Notes under the pieces: model-generated
Seen by the model: only the letters and a program-made list of their open reading frames with translations
What the model was told of the DNA's origin: nothing
The model's database searches: none
From: CAYVIB01 sp964451365
Lineage (GTDB): Bacteria > Pseudomonadota > Gammaproteobacteria > Pseudomonadales > Cellvibrionaceae
Assembly (NCBI GenBank): GCA_964451365.1
Contig: CAYVIB010000018.1
Location: 30,842 to 94,841, forward strand
Reading direction: 5' to 3'
DNA length: 64,000 nt
Shown: one piece after another, positions 27,139 through 35,483 of the stretch
Layout of the letters: each line of letters begins with the position of its first letter
How positions within the stretch are numbered: the first letter of the stretch is position 1
Made by a program: the position numbers and the translations under genes

Positions 27139-29517
27139 CTATTCTTGTTCAAGCCCATCCAGCAAGGACGAGAAAAGCTCGTAATCATGCAGATAAAAAA
27201 CAGATCCGTCATCCAGTATGCCTCTGTCGCTGTTTATTCCTTTAGAGTAGCTACTTCCTTGATAGTCTTCCGTTTTCAAAACTCCCAGGCGTGAAAGCTG
27301 CGCATCGCCTTGCGCGTTATCACCGATCCGATAGACATACAAACCGGTATGCTCCCAGTTATAGTACTGGTTCGGCAGGTTCGGATCGCCGTTACTTGGC
27401 AACCGGTTGTGCACTTTTACAGGCAGTGAAAAACGCATGCCGTACTCGTCGTTCCTGAATGCGAATGAGCGCGGGTCGAAGTTTACCGTGGTTTCCGAGC
27501 CGCGCTTGCCAATTATTTCACTGCCCAGGCTTCTTAACATAGTGGGGTTGGAAATATCGAACAACTCCACCTTGACACCCTGGTACCATGTAATATCCCT
27601 TGATTCATCATAGATTGCCTCCTTGCCAACGCCTATCAACAGATTTTCGCCGACCGGATGCAGGTATTGGGAAAAACCTGACACTTCAAGTTCGCCGGCG
27701 ATATAGGGATCTGTTGGATCGGAAAGGTTGATTGCGTACAGCGGATCCACTTTGTCAAAAGTGACAATGTAAGCAAAGTCGCCGAAGCTTCGCATGCCGT
27801 AGACACGCTCACCTTCTTTACCTATGGCTTCGGGGCGTGATGCATTTGGCAGTGTTGCAACTACTTCCAGACTCCCGGCATCGCCCGTCGACTCGCCTAT
27901 AAGCGCGAGACGGTAGGGCGTTACGCCGCTGCTTCCTGCGGCGGAATAGAGTACGCGCAGGACGCCGTCTTTTTCTCCGAAGCAATATGATGCCGGGCGA
28001 CATGGGATGGAGCCACTCAGGCTAATGCTGCCACGGTAGTTAATGTCGTCGCCGATGGCGAATTTGTGAATTTTCATTCCACTGTAATAGCCGTAACCAA
28101 AGGCATAGATCGCGTCGTGCGAGCCATAAATATCCGTGGCCGAGGCCGGGAGGCAACGGGAACTCATTTCACTGGTGTCATCGAGATTAATTTGCGTGAG
28201 AACCACCACCGAACCTGCATAGGTATCGGCTTTTTCCGGCCATTCCGGCACAGTGCAGTCCTGCTCCGACAGCAGGGGCCTGCTTGCGCCCGTTGAATCG
28301 TATATGTGCGGCAGGAGGTCATCCAGAGTCGCTGCGTTAACACGATCTATATTCTCGCTTGAGTTGGAACCGCTGTACAAATCAAAGCCGAGGCGACTCA
28401 GGTTGGGACTGTATCGTGAAACCACATACAGCGTATTATCAATACGTCGGCTGGAAAGCAGTTCTCCATCAAATCGCAGGCGTTCAATTTCACCCATTGA
28501 CGTGGGATCACCAACATTTACCAGGGCGATCGATATGGCGTTGGATACTTGATAATAGGGATAGTATCCGCCGTGGGAGTAGGTCCAGCTTGAGGGATGG
28601 CGCATTCCGGTTTCGCTGATTAAAGCCAGTCGATTGCCATTTTCGTTTCGGCGCAGGTAAGTGCCGGAAAGACTCACGATATCATTGTCATAGGGCAGGC
28701 TCAGGGTGCCAACGATATTGGCAGTGGCATTAACCGAGTCGGTAACATACGCCGTGAGTGTCAGCTTCGCGTCAGCGTACGATCCACCGCTACTGCTGGA
28801 GCTACCGCTGCTGCTGGTGCTCGTACTGGTACTACTCATGCCTGAACTGCTCGTGGTACTGGTGGTTGAGTAGTAACTTGAGTTGTAGGAGCGTGCCACA
28901 AACAAGTGTGTTCCGTCCGACTCGATAATATCGGCTTCATCGACACCGGCTTCCTGAGTGTTGGTAATATCATCATCACCGCCGGCGGCGCCCGATGAAC
29001 TTGACGCACTGGATGCACTCGATGCACTCGATGCACTCGATGCACTGGAAGAGCTCGAAGAACCCGATGTGGACCCGTAGCCGCCGTTGTAGCTGTTGCG
29101 AATGTCAAGGTGATTCAATACACCCATTTTAAGATATTCTTCCAATGCGGCTGGCCCTTCCGGTTCGGTGTGACATTCCGGCGCCACGAAATTGCCGTTG
29201 TGGGAGCCGAGAAATCCGAATGAGGTGCTTTGGCCTGGAGAGAGTGTGGCGTTCCACGAAACATTACTGGCGCTAACGGAATTGCCGCTGGTTTCCAGCT
29301 CTGCACTCCAGTAATGATTTATCGTGGGTGGTTGCGCGAATGACAGAATTACCATCCAGCCATCAACAGGGGAACTTCCGCTGTTTGTAACCGTAACATC
29401 AGCGACATAGCCGTTATTCCACGAGTTGGTGTTTATGGCACAGGAAATTTCTGAATAGACTGTTGTGCTGTATGCCATCACGGCAAACAATACAGCGAAA
29501 CTGATTTTTCGTATCAT
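27139..29517 (-). CDS. Secreted CBM2-polyserine-beta-propeller protein
   Basis: Start 29517 has an AAGGAG ribosome site and a signal peptide (MIRKISFAVLFAVMAYSTTVYS). A CBM2 follows (CAINTNSWNNGYVADVTV to LSPGQSTSFGFLG), then a short linker and a Ser/Ala-rich stretch of SSA repeats. The remaining 600 residues are the Beta_propel family (secreted C-terminal propeller): TNTQEAGVDEADIIESDGTHLFVARS, then YVVSRYSPNL, DIYGSHDAIYAFGYG and YIAGELEVSGFSQYLHPVGE. A second Ser/Thr-rich insert sits in blade 1. The propeller family has no assigned enzymatic reaction; the CBM2 suggests it acts on or near cellulose. Terminator follows. Confidence 0.88.
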   Translation of the reverse strand: MIRKISFAVLFAVMAYSTTVYSEISCAINTNSWNNGYVADVTVTNSGSSPVDGWMVILSFAQPPTINHYWSAELETSGNSVSASNVSWNATLSPGQSTSFGFLGSHNGNFVAPECHTEPEGPAALEEYLKMGVLNHLDIRNSYNGGYGSTSGSSSSSSASSASSASSASSASSSSGAAGGDDDITNTQEAGVDEADIIESDGTHLFVARSYNSSYYSTTSTTSSSGMSSTSTSTSSSGSSSSSGGSYADAKLTLTAYVTDSVNATANIVGTLSLPYDNDIVSLSGTYLRRNENGNRLALISETGMRHPSSWTYSHGGYYPYYQVSNAISIALVNVGDPTSMGEIERLRFDGELLSSRRIDNTLYVVSRYSPNLSRLGFDLYSGSNSSENIDRVNAATLDDLLPHIYDSTGASRPLLSEQDCTVPEWPEKADTYAGSVVVLTQINLDDTSEMSSRCLPASATDIYGSHDAIYAFGYGYYSGMKIHKFAIGDDINYRGSISLSGSIPCRPASYCFGEKDGVLRVLYSAAGSSGVTPYRLALIGESTGDAGSLEVVATLPNASRPEAIGKEGERVYGMRSFGDFAYIVTFDKVDPLYAINLSDPTDPYIAGELEVSGFSQYLHPVGENLLIGVGKEAIYDESRDITWYQGVKVELFDISNPTMLRSLGSEIIGKRGSETTVNFDPRSFAFRNDEYGMRFSLPVKVHNRLPSNGDPNLPNQYYNWEHTGLYVYRIGDNAQGDAQLSRLGVLKTEDYQGSSYSKGINSDRGILDDGSVFYLHDYELFSSLLDGLEQE

Positions 29518-30030
29518 TTTAAAGCTCCTTCTAGATAATTTATAGGTATGGTGAAAATCGTGTCGCAAAAACCGGAAAACCTGAAACCGGATTTGCTCCA
29601 CGTACTTCGCAAACTATTCAAGTCTCTCAACGATCCTTGACAAGGTCAAATAGATTTCACCCGGCTTCACTCATTGTGTGGCGCCAATCAAATGGTCGTT
29701 GCAGAGATGGCGCGAAATTCCGCTTAACAACCATACGGAAGTATGTTCTTTGGATTTTGGCGTAGCGATTTCGGTGCTAAAAGTGGCGTCATCAAAAGGC
29801 AGGGTGATGATTAACGGTGTATTTTGGAATTGCGCGAACTATTTTATAAATTTCGCAATCAATTGATTTCTGCTAAAACGGCTTTCCATTTTTCTTCATT
29901 CTTATCGAAGAATATTCATATCCAACCGGAGGGAAATTGAGCGTTTCAGTTTTATTGGTCGGAAACATCGCGGGGAACAGCCTGCTTCCTTTTGGACACT
30001 GTCGTGACTCTGCTTTCGCAAAAAGGATGA
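29518..30030. other. Intergenic region upstream of the CBM2-propeller gene
   Basis: About 510 bp between two minus-strand secreted-protein genes. It must hold the promoter of the CBM2-propeller gene (start 29517). No convincing ORF, repeat or promoter pair was found. Confidence 0.4.
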
Positions 30031-30063
30031 AAAAACAGCTCCCAACAAAAGTTGCGAGCTGTT
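30031..30063 (-). terminator. Terminator of the GH5 gene
   Basis: Outer arms AACAGCTC (30034-30041) and GAGCTGTT (30056-30063) enclose an inner CAAC/GTTG stem with an AAAA loop. On the minus strand the hairpin is followed by T residues. It is 12 nt past the stop at 30075. Confidence 0.88.
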
Positions 30064-30074
30064 GACGGAAGAGT

Positions 30075-31877
30075 TTAATTAGCAGTGTTTACCAGGACGC
30101 TGATAATATCCGGATAAACCGGGTTGCCATTGTTGCGGTCAAACAGGCCCAACCCGCCATCGCCGGTGACGCCGTTATCCCAATAGACCGGCACCAAACC
30201 GTGGGCAACCGCGGATTCAGTAATATACTGGTTCCAGCGGATTCTTGACGCCTCGTGGTTGGCCACGTTCATACGCGAAACCACGCCGTATTCACCGAGA
30301 ATAACCGCAACACCCTGATCGACGAAATTGGTTTTCATTCTCTGGAACTGCTCATCCACCCAGGCCTCGTTGGCCCAGGTTTCCTGTGTGCTTGGCCACT
30401 CGGTAATGTTGCTGCCGGTGTTCAGGGTGAAGTTATACGGGTCGTAATAGTGCACTTCCATCATCAGGCGGTTCGCCACGGTGTCGTTCGGGATTTCAGC
30501 GAAATTAACCGTGTGATCGATGTTTGTGTTGAAGCCCTGAACCACGAGGTAGCGATTCGTGTTGTTACCGCCAGTGGCGCGTACCGCGTTGACAAAAGTC
30601 TGGTTGAAACTGTTTTGCACGTCCACATATTCCTGGGTCGGCGTGCCGTAATCGCCTTCATTCATTACCTCGTTGGTGCCGGCAAACAGCAGGCGATGAT
30701 TGTAGTCGCGGAAGTGATTGGCGATTTGCGTCCACATGATGGACAGTCGGTTGTTCAACGATTCCTGCTGGTTGTAGAACGGATGATTCAACCAGCCACC
30801 GTCCCAGTGTTCGTTGATAATCACATACATATCCGCATTCAGCCCGTAGTTGACCACTTCTTCCACCCGGTTCAACCAGGCGGGATCAATAGTGTAACTG
30901 GCGGAGTCGGTAAACACGCTCCAGGCAACAGGGATTCGAATAGTGTCGAAACCAGCTGCTTTTATCGAGTTAATCAGCTGCTGGGTGACCGCCGGATTAC
31001 CCCAGGCTGTTTCGTTGCCGGGGCCCATCGCTTCCAATGAATTGCCCAGGTTCCAACCCACGCCCATCTGCTGGGAGAATTCAACCGCGCCCATACCGCC
31101 GCTGGTCGAACTTGAAGACGAACTGGACGACGAAGACGAACTGGATGAGCTTGAACTGGATGAGGACGAACTCGAAGAGGAGGAACTTGAGGAGGATGAG
31201 CTTGAGCTGGAAGAACTGCTGCCGTTGCAGTTGGACACGACGCCGCCATCGCCCCACTGGTCCTCACAGGTGTTCACGCCAATACAGCTTTGGTTGTTTT
31301 CCCATCCCCAACCGCTATTCTGGTTCTGGCAAAGCGGACGAATTTCCCCATACCAGTTACAGACTTCGCAGCTTCCGCCGGAACTGGACGAACTGGAGCT
31401 GGAACTGCTGCTCGAGCTGCTTGTTGATGAACTGCTGCTTGACGAAGAAGAACTGGACGAGTTTGAGCTGGAACTGCTCGAGCTGGAATTCCCGCCTGTC
31501 GCGGTACAGCTTATGATGGTTGCCGTCGGATCATCACCGTTCCCCTGGAAACCGAATTCCACCGAACTGCCGGGCTGAATACTGCCATTCCAACCCAGAT
31601 CGGTAGCGGTATAAGGATTGCTGCCGGAGAGTTCGGCATTCCACGAGTTGGTGACGGTGGTACCGCTGTTGTAGGACCACTGTACTTCCCAGCCGGTAAT
31701 AGCGCTGCTTCCATCATTAGTAACGGAAATACTCCCGGTAAAGCCGGAGCCCCAGTCATTGGTAACGGTGTGTTCGCACTGGACTGCCAGTGCCTGGGAA
31801 GAGAGAAGTGCCGAGGCCAGGATGGCGCAGCCGGCAAACGATGTGCGCAACAGCCTCGATAACTTGTTGATAACCAT
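30075..31877 (-). CDS. Secreted GH5 endoglucanase with CBM2 and CBM10
   Basis: A signal peptide (CAILASALLSSQALA) precedes a CBM2 (about residues 33-127), a polyserine linker, a CBM10 (about 168-213; CNWYGEIRPLCQNQ, GWGWENNQSCIG), a longer polyserine linker and the GH5 catalytic domain (about 265-600). The acid/base Glu is in AGTNEVMNE and the nucleophile in VILGEYG; HYYDPYNF is also typical. CBM2 and CBM10 bind crystalline cellulose, so the enzyme is probably an endo-beta-1,4-glucanase, though GH5 includes mannanases and xyloglucanases. Polyserine linkers of this length are characteristic of Cellvibrio and relatives. Monocistronic with its own terminator. Confidence 0.95.
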   Translation of the reverse strand: MVINKLSRLLRTSFAGCAILASALLSSQALAVQCEHTVTNDWGSGFTGSISVTNDGSSAITGWEVQWSYNSGTTVTNSWNAELSGSNPYTATDLGWNGSIQPGSSVEFGFQGNGDDPTATIISCTATGGNSSSSSSSSNSSSSSSSSSSSSTSSSSSSSSSSSSSSGGSCEVCNWYGEIRPLCQNQNSGWGWENNQSCIGVNTCEDQWGDGGVVSNCNGSSSSSSSSSSSSSSSSSSSSSSSSSSSSSSSSSSSSSSTSGGMGAVEFSQQMGVGWNLGNSLEAMGPGNETAWGNPAVTQQLINSIKAAGFDTIRIPVAWSVFTDSASYTIDPAWLNRVEEVVNYGLNADMYVIINEHWDGGWLNHPFYNQQESLNNRLSIMWTQIANHFRDYNHRLLFAGTNEVMNEGDYGTPTQEYVDVQNSFNQTFVNAVRATGGNNTNRYLVVQGFNTNIDHTVNFAEIPNDTVANRLMMEVHYYDPYNFTLNTGSNITEWPSTQETWANEAWVDEQFQRMKTNFVDQGVAVILGEYGVVSRMNVANHEASRIRWNQYITESAVAHGLVPVYWDNGVTGDGGLGLFDRNNGNPVYPDIISVLVNTAN

Positions 31878-32329
31878 TTATGTATCCTCTTTTTGTCAGG
31901 TTGTTGAACCTCAGTCGTGGGATTGTTTATCCCGCGATATCCGGTCTAACGTTGCTTCGCAATCATGATATAACCGAACTTTTGTACCACTTCGTTCGAT
32001 TGCTTTTGCTTTTATGGTCGCCAGCCGCAAAGGCCGGCGCTGCTCACCGGCATCGAATAGCCAAGTGAAAGCGGACAGTAAGGTTATCGTGTTTGATGTG
32101 GAATTTCGACGCGGATGAAATGGATTGATTAATGCAGAGTGAAACTTTTGGGTGCGTTCGGAATTTCCTTTACTAAGCGGAAAGGTTTTACTAATGAATT
32201 GAAATAAAGCAGTGTTCAGTGTTTGATATTTTATTTCTGCCAGTGCCGCATATTTTGCTTTCGTGCCATAGCAAAGCGATTTTAAATATGAATTTCACGG
32301 TCAAGTGGTTGGCAATGTGGGTAAAAAAC
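31878..32329. other. Intergenic region between the cellulase gene and the eCIS tail
   Basis: About 450 bp that should include the GH5 promoter. It is locally A/T-richer than its neighbours. No gene, clear terminator or repeat was found; a 5-bp GGGAT/ATCCC dyad near 31920 is too short to call. Confidence 0.4.
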
Positions 32330-32700
32330 TCATTTTGTCTTATTCCAAAAAGCCGATAAGATAACGAAAGGGTTATAACAAAATATTTTGATGAAATGCT
32401 TAAAAATTGAATCTTTCCAGTGCCGGTTGTTGTTGGGCGCGTGACTGGCACCGTTGGAATAAGGCGCGCCCAGTGCGGACAGTTTCTGTTGCAGCCCGAT
32501 GCTGCTTACTCCATCCTTAAACCCCACTTTTTTTCCGTTGCAGGAAAGTTGCATGGGCACGGCAACAAAATCCACCGCGGTGATATTCCAAATGCCGGGG
32601 AATCCTTCGGTCAGTCCCGCCTCGAATTTGTCGAAGATATACGTTGCTGTTGCCAGATTATACGGGCTAAAACGGTGATCATTGCTGCGCGCGCCATTGG
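32330..32700 (-). pseudogene. Fragment resembling a beta-1,3-glucanase (GH64-like) domain
   Basis: The open frame that ends at 32330 reads NDHRFSPYNLATATYIFDKF, then GIWNITAVDFVAVPMQLSC and LQQKLSALGAPYSNG. The run xIFDKFE followed by NITxVDFxxxPMQL recalls the GH64/thaumatin-like beta-1,3-glucanases. Only about 100 residues are present, and the reading frame upstream merges into the end of the GNAT-like gene in another frame. It is either the remnant of a larger gene broken at the edge of the eCIS cluster or part of a cargo gene altered by a frameshift. The family assignment is tentative. Confidence 0.35.
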
Positions 32701-33581
32701 CTGAACTGCCAGTTTTTGCCGGTTGCGTATTGACCTGTCTGGTCTGCCACGGTTTGAGCATCCCCTTTCATATTGATGGTTTTGTTTCCATGCGTGGACA
32801 GGTATTCGGCCAGATTACCGCTCCATTCCTGCAGCGAAAAATCTGTCCGGAAGCCAAATTTTTTGTAGAAGGGGCCCGGGTGCGCGTCTTTCTTTCTAGT
32901 GGCCGACAAATCGATTTCCCGGAAGCCGAATTTCATCGCCATCACCGCCGCGACGTGCAATAAAATTGCCCCCAAACCGGCTACCCGTTGGTCCGGCGGC
33001 ACTTTGGCTGTGTTTATATTAGTCAGGTAGAATCCCCTGTCTTTATAACTGACGACATTCAGGTCACCTACTTGCGTGTCGCCCTGGATCGCGGTGAAGT
33101 CGGCGCTCCAGTTGCCTGGGTCGGTAAGGTCGAACGTGCCGACGATTACGACATTAATGTCATTGTTGCGCGCGGTGATACTGAACCTGGCAGTCCGGCC
33201 GGTATAGGCATCGGGCTCGTCGGAAGCCAATGGACTCATTTCGTGGTTGTATACCCGGTACAGCACTCCTTTTTCGTTATCAAACTCCACCGCCATACAG
33301 TTTTTCTCCACGGTGGAGCGCCGGATGATGGTGCCGGTATCACCGAAATCCGGCGCGCCGGGATTGTCGATAATAATTCGGGTATTGTCGGGTACATCGT
33401 TATTGACGGCTCTTTGCACCGGCGAAATATCTTCCGGTATTTCATTTGATCTTTTTCGTTTCGCCTGTAACGGCACCGAACGGTTGTCCGTCAGCGCGGG
33501 CCGGGTGGCTTTGTTGCGCCCGATTGCGGAAGGAGCAACCGCGCGGCGGCGTTGCGTGACTTTCTGTCTCGGCACAAACAT
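32679..33581 (-). CDS. GNAT-fold protein, candidate eCIS cargo
   Basis: The N-terminal 70 residues are basic and disordered-looking (MFVPRQKVTQRRRAV, QAKRKRSNEIP). The C-terminal half is GNAT-like: DLNVVSYKDRGFYLTNINTA, then the acetyl-CoA loop RVAGLGA (RxxGxG/A pattern, about residue 205) and FYKKFGFR, the usual motif B. It starts 3 nt after the DUF4157 stop, is last in the eCIS transcription unit and matches no structural component. In other eCIS loci, DUF4157 genes sit next to or inside effectors, so an acetyltransferase cargo is a reasonable inference. A self-protecting or housekeeping acetyltransferase is the alternative. Specificity cannot be read. Confidence 0.65.
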   Translation of the reverse strand: MFVPRQKVTQRRRAVAPSAIGRNKATRPALTDNRSVPLQAKRKRSNEIPEDISPVQRAVNNDVPDNTRIIIDNPGAPDFGDTGTIIRRSTVEKNCMAVEFDNEKGVLYRVYNHEMSPLASDEPDAYTGRTARFSITARNNDINVVIVGTFDLTDPGNWSADFTAIQGDTQVGDLNVVSYKDRGFYLTNINTAKVPPDQRVAGLGAILLHVAAVMAMKFGFREIDLSATRKKDAHPGPFYKKFGFRTDFSLQEWSGNLAEYLSTHGNKTINMKGDAQTVADQTGQYATGKNWQFSQWRAQQ

Positions 33582-33584
33582 GGC

Positions 33585-34043
33585 TCAATCGCCGTTTCGC
33601 AATGCGGACTCACCCATTTTCGTCGCTTCATTTTCCAGTTGTGGGCTGTCATTGACCGGCGTGCCGTCTACCGAGGTGGTCGGTTTTACCCGGCCTTGCG
33701 CTTGCTGCACGACATGGCCGAGTTCGTGGGGCAGGTGCTTTTCCTGGCCGGGGGCGACGTGAATGCTGCTGCCCTGGGCGAAGGCGTGCGCCTGCACCGC
33801 CGCTGGTTTGGGTGAGTTGTAGTGAACCCTGACATTATCCAGATTGACGCCGGAAATATTTTCCATGCCGGATTTCAATCCATCCGGCAGGCCGGTGTTA
33901 TTGCGCTGCACGGCCTGCTGCTTTTGCATTTGCACGCTGGACTCCCGGTTGTCCTGCAGCGCGCGCTTTTTCTTCTGCCGGGTTTCGCCGGCGTCGCAGG
34001 TGTTGGCACCACAGCGCTGATAAACAGATTCTTTCATTGTCAT
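33585..34043 (-). CDS. DUF4157 protein of the eCIS (cargo-associated)
   Basis: This 152-aa protein has the DUF4157 core: TGLPDGLKSGMENISGVNLDNVRVHYNS, then AFAQGSSIHVAPGQEKHLPHELGHVVQQAQGRV and ENEATKMGESAL. The motif HELGH has the metal-binding HExxH form. DUF4157 domains are strongly associated with eCIS clusters, usually as the front part of toxins or as loading factors. Here the domain stands almost alone and is coupled to the GNAT-like gene downstream. The second ATG at 34037 has better spacing to the GGGAG ribosome site than 34043. Confidence 0.85.
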   Translation of the reverse strand: MTMKESVYQRCGANTCDAGETRQKKKRALQDNRESSVQMQKQQAVQRNNTGLPDGLKSGMENISGVNLDNVRVHYNSPKPAAVQAHAFAQGSSIHVAPGQEKHLPHELGHVVQQAQGRVKPTTSVDGTPVNDSPQLENEATKMGESALRNGD

Positions 34044-34052
34044 TCTCCCGGT

Positions 34053-35447
34053 TTAACCTACACGAATCGTTTTATTGTCCTTACGGAATTCCTGGCGTAT
34101 TCCATTCAGAATTTCCTCATTTTTTACTCGCCGGCTGCCGCGCCCGATCGCGGCCAGGGCGCAATGCCGCAGCACATTGATGATGGCGCCGCCGGCCAGT
34201 TCATATTCGGTCGCGATTCTGGCCAGGTCCACGTCATCCTCCAGTTCGCAGGTATCATGAAAGGCCTGCCGCCACAGGATAAGTCGTTCCTCGGCGGACG
34301 GTATGGTGAAATGAATAATCGATTGAAATCGGCGGGTAAATGCTTCGTCCATGTTGGATTTGAGGTTGCTGGCCAGAATGACCACGCCGGGAAAGTCCTC
34401 AATGCGTTGTAACAGGTAACCCGTTTGCTGGTTGGCATGGCGATCGTTGGAATTATTCGCGGCGGTGCGCTGGCCGAAAAGTGCATCGGCTTCATCGAAA
34501 AATAATATCCAGTCCCTGTAAGCGGCGGCGTCGAAAACGCGGGCCAGGTTTTTTTCCGTCTCGCCGATGTATTTCGAAACGATCATCGACAGATCAACGC
34601 GATAAATTTCGCGCTCGCTGCTTTTTGCCAGCAGTACTGCGGTGAGTGTTTTGCCCGTGCCGGGCGGGCCGTAGAAAAGCGCGCGGTAGCCGGGTTTGAT
34701 TTTTTTTGCCAGGCCCCACTGTTTCATCAACGTATCGCCGTGGGTGAGCCACGCCCTGATTTCCTCGACCTGGGTCATCACGTTGAGGCTCAATACGAGA
34801 TCGGGCCAGTCCAGCGGACTGGTAATCGGGTGGGCGGGAAAAGCGGCGCTCAGTTCCGGCCGGACTTTTTCCCCGGTGATCAAATAATGCAGCCACTGGT
34901 CCGACAGTGAAAGCACGCCGCTCCATGCCGGCAGACTGTCGTCGACACTTTGCAGCGTAAGAACCTGTTCGGCCATCAACCGGTGCGACGGATCGAGTAT
35001 CGCCATAACGTGCAGGCGATATTCCGGGTCGTTGGCGCTGAGAATAAAGTTGAGCGTCTGCCCGGTGGGCAGGAATCCGCTGAAGGTTTTGTCGGTGACA
35101 CCCCCGAATTCACTAAAACCCCGGTCGTATAATGCGTTAAGGCCGAAGAAAACATCCAGCAGTTCGGGTCGAACGTAAGGCGCCATGGCCAACGTTAAAG
35201 CTATGCGGTCGTGGATATCCAGTTGCCAGTCGTGCGCCAGGTTGGCGTAAATGCTTTCACCTTTTTCAAGGTTCGGCGCCGGTATATCCTGCCAGCGTTG
35301 CTCGTGTCCTTCCTGTTTCAAATAGCTGCGAATCACCTGTGCAATCACTTGTTCGAGCCATTCGAGTTCGCGTCGCAGCGCCTGTAAATTACCGGCCGGG
35401 GACAATACCTCCTCCCGCTGTGGCCGGGCCTTAATCCGGGTTAACAT
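34053..35447 (-). CDS. eCIS AAA+ ATPase (Afp15/Pvc15-like)
   Basis: The AAA+ core has Walker A YGPPGTGKT (about residue 265), Walker B WILFFDEADALF and the sensor region ILASNLKSNMD followed by an Arg-finger segment (EAFTRRFQSIIHF). About 240 N-terminal helical residues precede it. In Afp/PVC/MAC systems this ATPase is required for assembly or for loading cargo, not for firing. It begins 36 bp after the tape-measure stop and precedes the DUF4157 gene by 10 bp. Confidence 0.92.
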   Translation of the reverse strand: MLTRIKARPQREEVLSPAGNLQALRRELEWLEQVIAQVIRSYLKQEGHEQRWQDIPAPNLEKGESIYANLAHDWQLDIHDRIALTLAMAPYVRPELLDVFFGLNALYDRGFSEFGGVTDKTFSGFLPTGQTLNFILSANDPEYRLHVMAILDPSHRLMAEQVLTLQSVDDSLPAWSGVLSLSDQWLHYLITGEKVRPELSAAFPAHPITSPLDWPDLVLSLNVMTQVEEIRAWLTHGDTLMKQWGLAKKIKPGYRALFYGPPGTGKTLTAVLLAKSSEREIYRVDLSMIVSKYIGETEKNLARVFDAAAYRDWILFFDEADALFGQRTAANNSNDRHANQQTGYLLQRIEDFPGVVILASNLKSNMDEAFTRRFQSIIHFTIPSAEERLILWRQAFHDTCELEDDVDLARIATEYELAGGAIINVLRHCALAAIGRGSRRVKNEEILNGIRQEFRKDNKTIRVG

Positions 35448-35483
35448 TATGTTTGTTCCTCATGTGAATTGTTTCCCGCCGAA

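Noticed and set aside
28800..29060. Short repeats around 28.8-29.06 kb considered as a CRISPR array
   Set aside because: They are in-frame Ser/Ala/Thr codon repeats of the CBM2-propeller linkers, with no spacers.
30943..31578. Long plus-strand ORFs rich in Glu/Asp/Leu opposite the GH5 gene
   Set aside because: They are the antisense of polyserine linkers; the minus strand encodes a well-formed CBM2-CBM10-GH5 enzyme.
31915..31945. GGGAT/ATCCC dyad upstream of the cellulase gene
   Set aside because: Arms of only 5 bp, with no neighbouring promoter pair; too weak to report.
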